Source: Nannochloropsis oceanica
Lineage: Eukaryota > Sar > Eustigmatophyceae > Eustigmatales > Monodopsidaceae
Reading direction: 5' to 3'
Assembly (NCBI GenBank): GCA_004519485.1
Contig: CP038116.1
Location: 1-64,000, forward strand
Length of the DNA stretch: 64,000 nt
This document shows, piece after piece, positions 34,556 to 53,165 of the stretch. Made by a program: the position numbers and the translations under genes. The notes under the pieces are model-generated. The model ran no database searches. It worked only from the letters and a program-made list of their open reading frames with translations, and was not told where the DNA came from. The stretch's first letter is position 1; each line of letters opens with the position of its first letter.

Positions 34556-37489
34556 TCAATACGCATCCTGGTATAAAATGACCTTGCCGTCTGCACCCCC
34601 TGAAACAACCCACGGCTGGGATGGGTGAAAGGCAATCGCCATGACCCCTACCTCCTTCACTACCTCATGTCCTCTCAAAATCTTTACTGGGACGATCAAG
34701 GGGTTTTGCATCAAGTCGTCGTACACTGTGGCGTGGAAGACATGCACAGTCCCGTCATCGGCCGCGGAGGCCATGAGGGGATACGTTCGATGGAAGGCCA
34801 CGGCACGGACGGCCTTGGTGTGATATTTTAGGGTCTTAAAGGGGAGGGAGGAGAGGTCCAGATCGAACCAAACGACACGTCGGTCGTAGGAAGAGATAAT
34901 AACATGGTCCCCCGACGGATGAACGTCGAGGGACGAGATCCACTTGCAGCCCGTGAGGAGCTTCTTGACCAGTACTTGCTTAAGGAGGTGGTATACCCGG
35001 ATGTGGGTTTGAGTAGCTACGAAAAAGAAGGGTTTGTTGGGATGGAATGCCAGGGCTTGGACGGCGCCATGTGTCTTCCTGAAGGGGCATTGGGTCTTCC
35101 CCTTGCTGACCTGATGAATCATGACTGATTGGCTCCCGCCCGTAGGACTCACACTGGCAAGATAATCTCCCTTACTGTGCCACCGCACGCTCGTACACTC
35201 CCCCCCTCCCTCCATCCGCAACACCAGGTCATCCCCCCCCTCCTCCCCCCCCTCCGCACTTTTGTATGCTTGCCATTTCACCCCTATGCTCTTCCCAGCA
35301 CTGGTGGTACTGCTGCTCCTGCTGCCTTCCAACCCAGAAGTCAATAAAGCCTCGGTCACCTCCTCATCCTCCTTCCCCCCTGTCCTCGTCCTCAGCAAGA
35401 ACGCCCCTCCCCTCCCTCCCGCCACTGCCAACACATGGTGCGCGGGGTTCGGATTCCAAGCCAGCGCTAGCACTTTCACCCCGTCCTCCCCCCCGCCCTC
35501 CCCCCCTCCCTCCCTCTTCAACCTCCATGTCTTGAGGCAATACCCACTTTCCACCTCCCACAGACACACCCGCCCGTCCTCCCCCCCACTAGCCAAGTAC
35601 TGTCCGTCCAACGACAGGGCCACGGCCCTCACCCTCCCCCCGTCCAACGCATGCACGTACTCTATGGCCTTGCTCGTGGGGAACGGCCGCAGATCCCTCG
35701 GGTTGGGGAGGGAGGGAAGGAGGACCGAAGCGTCCGTCACCCCCTGCTTCTTCAATGATCTTGGACAGAGATACAGATCGAGACACCTCTCAAACCTCTC
35801 CTTGATAAAGCCGCTGTACGCGCCCACCGCTCGCAAGGACGAGAACTTCTTGGGAAGAAAGGGCAAGGGGCGGTCCTCGGGGTCCATAGCCCTCCACTCC
35901 TCCTCCTCCTCCTTACTGAACAGATACTCCTCCGGCGGGTTGTAGCTCTCTGCATGGCCAGGCAAAGGTAATTTGGGTGCTGGAATGTGCCGAGGGCCTT
36001 TTCGACGCCTCTCTTCCTCGTCCTCCCCCTCCTCCTCCTTCCACAACAAATACACCTGCCGTTGTTTTTCTTCCCTTTTTTCCCGTGCTGCGGCGGCTTC
36101 TCCCCCCTTGCCCACCACCATCCTCCCTTCCTTGATGGCTTTGACCATCCGGGTCACCTTCATCAACTCCCATTTCGAAGGGACGAACCGCCTCTTGGGC
36201 TCGGCTATGGACGGACCAAAGATGTTCAATTCATCGCAATACACGTCCACTTGAGGAGGGTACGCCTCGTGTTCTGGGTGCGCGAATGCGCCCTTTTGTA
36301 GCCGTCGAATGATTTCCAGGTCACGGTCGGAGAGAATGATGTGTTTGTCGTGCACAGCATCGTACACGGTCCGCGCGTAGTTGGGGTCGTCGCGACTATC
36401 GGAATGGAGAGGGAAGGAAGGGAGGGAGGGTGAGTGAGAATGATGTGTTTGTCGTGCACAGCGTCGTGCACCATCCGTGCGTGATTGGGGTTGTCGCGAC
36501 AGAGGGAGAGGAAGGGAAATAGGGAGGGAGGGAGGGAAGGGAGGATGAGTGACGGTGTTTTTTCAAAAAGGAGGCAAATGTCTGGGTCCACGGCAGTAGA
36601 CAAAGGCATGTACATGTTCATACGTATATATGCACACACACCCACTCCTCTGATTCGTCCACATTTGCTTTTTCATTCCTTACCCCCCTCCCCCCTTTCC
36701 CCCCTCCCTCCCTCCTTACCTCGCCAAGGCCGCGTCCAGCCCATCGGCTTTCTTGCTCTTCATCACCTTCTGCCCGTGCACATCATAGCCCAGATGTTCA
36801 TAGTCATCGTACCAATGCAACGGCACCCTACCAATCGCATTCTTCCCCTCCCCTCCTCGTCCTCCCCCTCCGTCCTCATCGTCGCTCGACAAGTCATCCG
36901 CATGCATAGCAGCCGCCACTGCCAAGCGACCACTCGCCCGCTCACTTTCTATTACCGCATCCCGCTTCCGCCCCATAGTCGTCTCCTCCTTACTGGTAGG
37001 CACGCCCTTCCGTAACAGTTCCTTCTGAGGGGTCTTAGACGGAGGCCGACGCCATGCCCTTGGCTTTGAGTCATCCACCTTAAACGGGGCTTGCGCCGCC
37101 ATATCGTTCTCCCCATCCTCCTCCTCATCGCTGCTCCCTAAATATTCAATCCCGTCGTCATCTTCATCGTCGTCCTCCTCGTTCGCCTGCTGGGCTTCCA
37201 GCACGTCGCTTTCGTCACTCGAAGAGCCTTGGTCTTCAAAGTCCTCCTCGTCCTCATCCTGATCTCCAGAATCTAACAAGCTGTCATCGCTGTCATCACT
37301 GTCACTGCTACTGCTGTCGCCATCCACGCTGGGGAGGTCGTCCTCGTCCTCTTCGTCGCTAGCGTCCGTGCCCTCCTCATCCACCACGGGAGTGGGGAGT
37401 GGGTGGTCTTCCTCTTTTTTCTTGGCCTTGCCTTTGCCACCCTTGATGGCTGCGGCTGCGCTTGCTTTGGGCACGGACTTTCTGGCCAT
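34556..37489 (-). CDS. BOP1: Ribosome biogenesis protein BOP1/ERB1
   Basis: Two exons (37489-36720 and 36395-34556) give 869 residues. The acidic N-terminus (DEEDEDDLPSVDGD, EEDDDEDDDGIEYLGSSDEE) is typical. The BOP1-specific N-terminal domain follows: GRVPLHWYDDYEHLGYDVHG, then DKHIILSDRDLEIIRRLQKG and a block with KRRFVPSKWE. The WD40 domain includes YLASGGEDGRVCLWEVESGY, WISSLDVHPSGDHVIISSYD and PLMASAADDGTVHVFHATVY, ending in VVSGGADGKVILYQDAY. BOP1 with PES1/NOP7 and WDR12/YTM1 forms the PeBoW complex that processes 27S/32S pre-rRNA for the 60S subunit. One Ser/Gly-rich insert lies between blades. Confidence 0.95.
36436..36502 (-). pseudogene. Ghost copy of the start of BOP1 exon 2, inside its intron
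   Basis: The minus strand reads RDNPNHARMVHDAVHDKHII, against the real RDDPNYARTVYDAVHDKHII at 36395 and below. The copy lies immediately upstream of the real exon within the same intron, is about 65 bp long and about 85% identical by eye. Its own acceptor AG is lost. Confidence 0.85.
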
Positions 37490-38123
37490 GTCTGTATTTT
37501 TGGTGGGAAAGATGTGAAGACGACGAGTATGAGTGGGTAGTAGAGAGAGGGGGTGAGGAGGTCGACGTTGGATATTTTAGGGAGTCAAACACCAGAAAGC
37601 GCTTGGAGGGAAAGCCCTAGTACAACTGACCGATGTCGTGGAAGAATCTAGTTTTATCTTTGCATGTGTGTTTGCGGATATGTGTGCGCGTTCAAGAGAA
37701 CCACGCAAATCTAGCCTTTGCCCGTCGATGACCTCTCCTCCAGCCACCCTTCCTGCTGCGGCGGGCTCGGCCCACTTTACTTGACCGGTCGCCAACTTGG
37801 TTTTTAGGTTACAATTTCGCACCCCTGGGTGTGGGCCATCACCGTCCTAACCACCCAGCGCACACAACACGGCGCTTCCCAACGACTCTTGTTGTTCATC
37901 TTCGTAGACCTCGACCAGGAGTCCGACCGCGGGGCTGGAAGCTTGAAAAATACACTCTCAGAATCGTCGGTTAGTCAAGCACGCGCTCACCCCCCGCCTC
38001 GCCACTGTTCTGTCTTTACGTACGCGTCCCATGCCTCCCCCTTCTCATCCCTCCCCCGTCCACCCTCCTGTCACAGGCACCTATAAAGTATTTTTTAAAA
38101 GTCCTGGACACGGGGCCGGCCCG
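37490..38123. promoter_or_regulatory. Divergent promoter region, BOP1 and glycosyltransferase gene
   Basis: The 634 bp between the start codons is free of tract arrays. A TATAAAG string lies at 38082-38088, 36 bp before the chosen glycosyltransferase ATG, so it is either a TATA box with a very short leader or chance. Confidence 0.45.
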
Positions 38124-41100
38124 ATGGGGCGGAGCACGGCGGGCGTGCGAGGAGCCCGCAGGGGTATTAATCCATTCCTTGTGCTCAAATGCTTTGCGGC
38201 CTTTGGCGTGGTACAGCTCTTGGTGTTCATCAAAGTTTTTTGGACTTTTGCAGATAATTATTATACCGGTGCATCACATGGAGAAGGAGGAGGAGGAGAA
38301 GGGGGCATTAGAGCAGGGTGGTTGGACGGGGGACTGAGGAGGGGAGGGCATGGCAAGCAAGCATACGAAATGTTGTCAGCTGATGCTAGGTGAGTACTGA
38401 GGAAGGAAGGACGAGGAGGGGAAGGAGAACGAGACACTGCATATCTTCATGAGGTCAGACTTGTTCATGGAATTTTGCATCCTCTGGCTTGTTCTCATGC
38501 ATGCAGGCAATGGAGTGGACAGAGGGGAGGGAGGGAGAGCTCTACGTCGGCAGGCGTCTAATTCCCGTGACTAGACGTCTTAGTTTAAATATACCTTCTC
38601 ACACGCATGACGCAGGGAAGGAGAAGGCTTTTTGGCAGTAGGGGATGGCAGTGGTAAAGAGAAGGCACCGAGTTTCCACCCTCATCGTCCTCTTGTTCCC
38701 AGCCCCCGACCCGATGATGGAAGAGCAGCAGCAGCAGCACCAGAGGGAGCAGCAGGTGCAGCCCCAATAGACACAGAAGCAGTAACAAAAACAACAGAAT
38801 ATAGAGTGGCCATGCTCCTCCCATTCATGGGCCCTGCATTTCCAACATGGTTTCGAACCTTCGCATCGTCCTTGGCAGACAGGGCGGATGGGAGTGTGCC
38901 TCTCGACTGGTATCTCTTCCACGAGGGCGCGCGGTAAGGAGGGAAGAAGAGAGAGAGAGGGGGTAGGTTCAAGTCAATGTATCCTACTAGGCAAGGCCTA
39001 TTTTTCCTTCTCTCACTCATAAGTCCTACCCTCCTTCCCACCCTTTTGCTGTTCCTCCCTCCTTTTCTCCCTCCATTCCCGCAACACCTCAGCCTACATC
39101 CCTGCCCCTTCCCTCTCTTCCTCCTCGCCTCCCTTACCTTCCCACAGCACTCCCCTGGGTTTCACTCCGCCTCCCAACGTTCGTTTAATCGACCTGAGAC
39201 CGGAGGGAGGGCTGGCAAGACGCATCGTGAGAAAAGGCCGAGGAGTTCTATTTCCGAGCAATGAGCCCGAGGGAGGGAGGGAGGAAGCGGGGGAGGGAGG
39301 GGACTTCGATGAAGATGCAGCGGTGGGGGTGCTGGAGGAGGCCTTGCAAATGACGCCGGCGCTGTTGATCCAGTTCAAGGTGCGAAGGGAGGAGGGAGGG
39401 AGGGAGGGAGGGAGGGAGGGAGGGCATTCTAGCGCATGTTTTCGTTTCACATTCATGACATTCATCCTTCCTACCTTCTTTCCTTACCTCCCCTCCTCCC
39501 TTTTTCATGTGTCCTCCCGCTCTCCAGCCCGCCCTCGGCCTCCTCTTCGCAGACCACCTCCTCCCTTCCCACACCCACTGGGGCTACGCCGACCTGGATA
39601 TTCTCGTCGGTCGGATTTTCGCCCCTCCGTCGCCTTCCCCCCCTCCTTCCTTCACCCTGACGCCCCTCGAGCTCAGCCGCCATCACATCCTTACCTTGTC
39701 GTTCGGAGACCAATTTAGGGGGTATGTGCGAGGGCAGTTCACCCTTCATGCTCGCCCTCTCTCCCTCCCTGCCTCCCTCCTCCTCGCCGGCTGCCCCTCT
39801 TTCCTCCCTCCTTCCCACCCTTCCTCCCCCGACAACCACCACCCCCCCGAGGCACAATTTTTCTTTGAGTCGATCCGGAAGGGACGTTTGGCCCAGGCCT
39901 CTGCTGAAGGCTGCTACAGCTACTCCCTCCTCTCTCTCGTCCTCCCTCCCTCCCTCCCGCTCCCTCCCTCCCTCCCTCCCCTCCCTTTGTCGATAAAATA
40001 CGCCTTGGGAGCGTTTTCGGATGCATCCGACCGAGCGCATGACTTGAGGGGCATGGATGACGGCGGAAAGGAGGATGTGGTGGACGGGGGGAGGTTCCAC
40101 GAGGCGTTGCTGTTGCGGGATGGGAGGGTGCTGCGATGCGAGGGGAAAGGGAAAAGCATTACCTCCTGCTTTGCCTCGCTCAACCAAGTAGAGGAGGGCA
40201 AGAGGAAGAAACGGAAGGAGAAAGGGAACGAGGGAGGGGTGACACTGGTGCCAGTAGAGAGGGAGGAGGAAGGGAAGGAATGCATGTGGTGGGTCCCCAG
40301 AGCCTTCCAAGTCTGCCTCAAAAACACAACGGCTCGTGACGCCATCTACTTTGTCAACGGCTCTTTCTTCAAGTCTACCAGGGAGGAGGAGGAGGAGGAG
40401 GAGGAGGAGGAGGAGGAGGAGGAGGAGGAAGGCGGGGGGGAGGTAGGGCGGAGGTACGTGGAGGGGGCCCTCATGCACTTCCAAGAGTGGAAAAAAGGCT
40501 ACCCGGATTGGGCAACGCCTCACCACGGACTGACTTACCGAGGGACTTTCATTACCAGGGAGGGCTTCGTCCCTCTCCCCTATTCCTCCTCCTCCCCTTC
40601 CTTCCCCTCCGTCTCCTTGTCTCCGTCCTCCCTCTTGTCGCCGGGGGAGACTATGATGGATTTAGGACCTTCCTTTTACTGCACCCGTTTCCTGGCTTCT
40701 GCCGCCTCCCCTTTCCCTCACTGTGTGGAACGTGTTTACCCCTCCTCTCTTCCGCCCTCCCCTCTCCCTCCCTCCGACGCTGCTGCTGCGGCGGCTGCTG
40801 CTGCCGGTGTCACGGCGGCACAAAGGGCGAGGAGAAGACGGGCAGAGGAAGAGCGATGGACAGAGAAGGAGGAAGGAGAACAGATCACTCTCCTCCTCCT
40901 CCTCCCCTGCTTCCCCCCGCATCCTCCGCACGACACCATGCAACCCATCACAAGGGAGGAAGAGGAGGGAGGGGGGGAGAAAGGGAAGGAGGACTTGCTC
41001 ACGCAACGCCTCCTTGCCATCCTCTCCCTCTGGCCGACCTCTGCGCCCGTCATCATCGTCACCCCCTACTCCCCTCCTCCCTCCCTCCTTCCCTCCCTCC

Positions 41101-42128
41101 TCCTTCATCACCCCTTCCTCGTCCTTCTCCCCTTCTTCGAGGAGGGGGAGGAAGGGAGGGAGGGAGGGAGGAAGAAGCAGCATCCTGTGCCGTACAAGGC
41201 GTTGGCTAACAGGGGTTTGGACGCGGTGCAGACACGCTACGTGCTAGGGCCTGTGGACCCCTCCAAAGTCGGATGGGCGGGCGGTCGGGAGGGAGGGAAG
41301 GAGGAAGGGAGGGAGCCAGGAATCTATGCACGATTAAAATCCGCGTTGGAGGAGGTAGAGAGTGGAAGAGAAGGAGGGGGAGGAGGAGGAAGGGAGGAAG
41401 GAAGGGGAGGGGGGGGAAATGCGCTGGTGGTACCAGTCGTCGCTGCAGTAGAAGGAGGGAGGGAGGGAGGGAGGAAGAGGCTGTTCGAACAGGGGTTGTT
41501 CTCATTCTACTCCTCTCTGGGAAATGAGGAGGAAAAGGAGACCATGCTTCCAGCCTTGCCACTTCCCACTTGGGAGGAAGTGAGGGAGGGAGGGAAGCAA
41601 GGAGGGCTGCTGCTACTGCAGGAGGGCCTGTCCTTCGCCCGGAACTGGTGGGCTCAGCCTCACGTGCAAGCACCAGTATTACTCTTGGATTTGCAGACCC
41701 CTCCCGGGGGGGGGACGGGGAAGGAAGGAGGGAGGGAAGGAGGGAGGTTGTTTGTGCGATGGTTGGAGGAATTGGGGGGCTATGCGTGTTTCGATGGGTT
41801 ATGGGCGTGGGGCTTGGCGTTGTTGGGGTACCGTTTTCATGCCCTCTCTCCCTACCTTCTTGCCCTCGAGGTGTTGCCTCCTTTGGATGACGGGGGAGGA
41901 GAGGAAGGGGGAGGAGGGGGGGAGGAGGAGTGTGGGTGTGCGTCATCGTTAAGCCCGAGGGATGTAAAGGCGACGTTATGGAGATTTGAGCAGTGGGTTG
42001 GGAAGGTAAGGCTACTGTGGACCGAGGTGGAGGAGGCGGAAAAGGGAATGGCGATCTCTGCGGCGGCTGCTCCTGCTTCGGAGGTACGGGAGGGGTTTGG
42101 AGGGAGAGATGTATTCCTTTTTTCATAG
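38124..42128 (+). CDS. DUF6625-like type II membrane glycosyltransferase
   Basis: Four exons (38124-38389, 38703-38933, 39148-39379, 39528-42128) give 1109 residues. A single N-terminal membrane helix (FLVLKCFAAFGVVQLLVFIK) after a short basic stretch gives type II topology, likely Golgi. The catalytic region matches the DUF6625 pattern: RVAMLLPFMGPAFPTWFRTF, then PPNVRLIDLRPEGGLARRI, IQFKPALGLLFADHLLPSHT, and the key HWGYADLDILVGRI, where family members have WGYCDIDLIFG; the D-x-D of YADLD is the likely metal/nucleotide-sugar site. The later FGDQFRGYVRGQFTLHA corresponds to the RGHLTLY region. The rest is a long, low-complexity-rich luminal part with DAIYFVNGSFFKS and Glu runs. The donor sugar is unknown. 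Two in-frame ATGs lie upstream in the same exon. Confidence 0.75.
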
Positions 42129-42748
42129 GAAAGAAGGATGAAAGGAGGAGGTGGAAGAAGAAACAGCCGCGAAGAGAGTATAAAATAGTCATGAATGTAG
42201 AGGGGAATACCGAGAGTCCTTTCGCGGCGTCAGTACCGAAGCCAAATTTGGAGAGTTTTGCGAATTTTGAAATGAAGGGAATGAGACAGGAGGCAGAGAG
42301 AGTGCGAATGAGTAGAAGAGGAGAAAGACGAAAAGGGGAGGAGGATTGCGTGTGCATATATGCACCGCACTTGCCATAGCGTTGTGTCGTCTCTTCTGAA
42401 ATGTTAAAGTTATGACATGTCGGAGAAGGAGAGGATGAAATTGGGTAAACAATCGATGAGAGAGAAAGGGCTAGAAAAAAATGAATGACGAAGAAAGGAG
42501 ATAGGGAAAGAGTGCTTGTCAAGCCACCACCACCACCATCACCACCTCCAGCATCTGAAGAAAAGAGGGACAGCGGAAAAAGGAGGGGGTAAAACTTATG
42601 TCGAAATGCGTCTAAATAGTCAAAAAGAATCGAAATAGTCACAAAAGCAAGGAAGTATCTTTTGAGACCTCTCTCTCTAGTACGACTAGCACCTTCCAAC
42701 TTCTTACACTCTCCTTCCTCGTCCCTCTTGATCCACACTTCTCCTCTC
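42129..42748. other. Tail-to-tail intergenic
   Basis: It is purine-rich at first, then of mixed composition. No gene and no tract arrays are seen. Confidence 0.55.
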
Positions 42749-43750
42749 TCATCTCTTCCGGCTAGCCTCCCTTTCCTCCTTACCTACCTGCTCGTCCTCC
42801 TCCCCTTCACCAGCACCTGCAGCAACAGCAGCAGCACCTCCGGCCACTATACCCTCCAGCTCTCTCCTAATACAAGCAAAGGCCGCCGTCGCCTCTACAT
42901 TCTGCTTCCCCTTCAAGACCAGCAATAAATTCCGATTCCTTTGCGCCAGTTTCCGTCCATCCTCCAACCGGTGTTTCTCGTGCTTCATCCGCTTGGTTGC
43001 TATTCGAGCCCGCAATGCCTGCAGCTCTGTTTGTTGCTGTAATCTGAGCTTGTCTTGCTTGCGGGAGATGGCTGTGGTGTGCCCTTCTTCGGAGCGTTTA
43101 CGTTCCTTGGCCTCTAAGCGATCGGCAAGTTTCTTAATTTTATTTGCTTCGTTGTACTTATGTTGCTGGACCATGCGCTGTTCTTTCCGACGCAATTCAA
43201 GCAGCTCCCGCGAGAGTTTTGGGGATGGTGTTACAGCAGTGGTGGTAGCGATGGTGCTACTACCACTGGTGGTGAGGGAGGAAAGGGTTGAAGAGAAGGA
43301 GGAGAAAGAGGCGAGGGAGGACGAGGATGAGGAACATAAGGGAGCTCCTTTATCGTCGCGTCCTTCTTGCTCAGACTCGGATTCTATTAATCTGCCCAAT
43401 TCCTCGGCGTGACGGACTTTCATAGCTTGGATAGATGCCTCGCTCGTTCGCTTATACTCGTCCAAGAAAGCGGCCCACCGCCCGTGAAAATCGTACACTT
43501 GTTGCTCATGTGTCCCTTCCATCTCTTTCCTCTCCAAAGCATGCCGATCTAACCACTCTTGGCATCGACGGTCCTCTTCCTCGCGAAAGAGACGCTGCAG
43601 CTGCTCATGTGCCCGTTTGGCCTCTCGATACTTGCCCTGTACCTCGCATTGCCGTCGGAAGGCAGCCAGAACACGTAGATACTCGCACAGCTTGCTGCTA
43701 CCAGTGCCTGTAGTGATAGCGTCGTCTTCTTGCTCTTCGGCAGCATCCAT
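42749..43750 (-). CDS. Conserved-looking coiled-coil protein, single exon
   Basis: The uninterrupted 333-codon frame from the ATG at 43750 starts MDAAEEQEDDAITTGTGSSK. It is helical and charged throughout: YLRVLAAFRRQCEVQGKYRE, AKRAHEQLQRLFREEEDRRC, then YDFHGRWAAFLDEYKRTSEA, a Ser/Thr-rich linker, and a second coiled region LLELRRKEQRMVQQHKYNEA with KLADRLEAKERKRSEEGHT. A similar layout (a coiled coil with a F...W..F..EY motif) is known to me from unnamed protist proteins, but I cannot name a family. A cytoskeletal or flagellar role would be a guess. It is unusual here in lacking introns. Confidence 0.75.
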   Translation of the reverse strand: MDAAEEQEDDAITTGTGSSKLCEYLRVLAAFRRQCEVQGKYREAKRAHEQLQRLFREEEDRRCQEWLDRHALERKEMEGTHEQQVYDFHGRWAAFLDEYKRTSEASIQAMKVRHAEELGRLIESESEQEGRDDKGAPLCSSSSSSLASFSSFSSTLSSLTTSGSSTIATTTAVTPSPKLSRELLELRRKEQRMVQQHKYNEANKIKKLADRLEAKERKRSEEGHTTAISRKQDKLRLQQQTELQALRARIATKRMKHEKHRLEDGRKLAQRNRNLLLVLKGKQNVEATAAFACIRRELEGIVAGGAAAVAAGAGEGEEDEQVGKEEREASRKR

Positions 43751-44309
43751 AGGCCTTGCTGTGTGACGCGTGGGTTGGCAAGGTCGTGATTAAATGCGTT
43801 TTCTATTGATTGATGAGTGTGTAAAAACAAAGAGAAATTTTCGCAGCTGAACTTAAACCGCGCACGAGAGGAGATGTATGCAAGGCACGTTTTCGACCAT
43901 TCGGTTTTGCCAGCAAATATGTGGGAAGCAGGAAAGCTGGCTCTCGAGTAACGGAATCGCAGCCGTTAAGCTTTACGTGATCTGGATGCCAAGATTGCCC
44001 TTTTGAAGGCAAATCACCCACACTTTCCATACATTAAAAAAAGTTTAATTCTTACAAATCTAGGAAATTCTGAGTGCGAGGTTGCTCAGATCGAGAATGT
44101 AGAAGACGAACGAAAGACGCATGAATTCGGAAGGGTGTGGAGGTTACCGTCGATTCCACCACTTGGCATGACAAACATGACAAAGCAAGGACAAGACAAG
44201 ACCATGACGGCCTCTACCTAAAAGTAAAATTGCCCAATTTCTGTCTTGTTTCAATAACTTGCTTTTTAGGTACACATCAAAATTCACCTATGCTTTCCTA
44301 CCAATCTGT
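43751..44309. other. Intergenic, upstream of the coiled-coil gene
   Basis: It has mixed composition with no tract arrays and no supported gene. It separates two tandem minus-strand genes. Confidence 0.5.
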
Positions 44310-51722
<7,413 letters not shown>

Positions 51723-53165
51723 TTGTCTGGTGGGTGCAGCGCGGGCGCTATGATACTCGTGGGGTTTATATCTGTTTGCAAGAACGAAAGGAAAGGAGGA
51801 GGCATGAGACGGAACCTGTCAGCATCCCAATGTGCGATTTATCGTGGCCTGGCCCACCGTCTGTGTCACAGATCATTAGAATGATCACACCATTCATGTG
51901 GGAGACTGACCTCCCCACCATCACCATCTCCTCTGCCTCGGTCCCGCAACCGCCAGCCGTTGCCCACAACCCGAAAGCGCCAGTCCTGGCCAAACAGTCA
52001 CGGCGATTGGACCTTACATGAGCCCAAGCGCGAACACGGGTGCGAAGGACGTATGGAAAGAAAGCGTGGTCTTTGTTTGTTGGTTAGGTACATTAATGGC
52101 TTGTTCAGCACACTGCCAAAACCCTTACAGAGCACACACATGCTTATCTCGCGACAACCTCTCTCCTGTCATCGCACACGATGCTGCCAGAGCGTTCTAC
52201 TTTTTCCACAACGTACGATGACATGACTAATGTCTATGCGCCACAACTTTGTTGTCCTGCGTTGTCGCATGCCAAGCACTGACGAGGCGCACCCTTCCAT
52301 AATACATCCGTCATTTTCGCCATTGCCTGGGCGCCCCCCCGCGTGTCTTTCACTCCCAGAGGGGGGGGCTCTCGTCCTCTGCTATGTATTGCGCAATAGC
52401 TTACATAGGACACTACTCCTCGTGATTTATCTCGCACTTTCTCAACCTGCCATTCATACACACTCTCGAACAGGTGCCACACACAGCAGCAGCAGCAGCA
52501 GCCACACAAACTCCCAAGCTCAGATCGACCCGAGCTGCTTGAGGACACTGCAGCAATTAAACATCGAGTGTTGAGCTAGGCCCACCGCGACCACCATCAC
52601 CACCACCAGGACGACGAGGGCGTGATAAATGCGCTACATCTACACAGGTTCGTAATCAGGCCTGCGTCTGATACTGCGCGATATCAATGCGTGGGCCGTG
52701 TATCCCTTCCCTCCTCTGACCTACCTTTTCCCCTCCATGTTTTACTTCTCTACTTGCCCTCACATGCACAAGCTCATGCAATCTTCTCCATCCCCATCAT
52801 CCTTTCAAACAGGGCTAGGATTTGATCCCGCGTCGCTGTTTCAAGGTCTGGGAGAGGAAGGCTGAGTAGAGCGCACGAACAGCAGAAGCAGTAGCAGTAA
52901 GAAGTGAGGACAGCATTTTTTGGGGTCAAAAGTACATAAAATAATCAGCCAGGACTTTCCATTTGCCTGTCGTGCGCAGGTCAGCATTACCATCCACAAG
53001 AGCCCTTGCAAGTGTCGGAGCACGCGCAGCAGCAGCAGAATCCTTATGGTGAAGTTTGTACCTCTCTTCCCATCATCATCCCACTGTTGCAACCCCTTTT
53101 TCTCCTCTTCTTCCTCTTTCTCCCTTCATGCCCGTTGTCCCCTCTTTCTCCTCCTCCTGTTCACA
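51723..53165. promoter_or_regulatory. Divergent intergenic region, DHX37 and NAGS
   Basis: The 1.4 kb between the two start codons contains no tract arrays. A CAG run lies at 52482-52502. Short open frames on both strands lack recognisable domains. It must hold both promoters. Confidence 0.45.
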
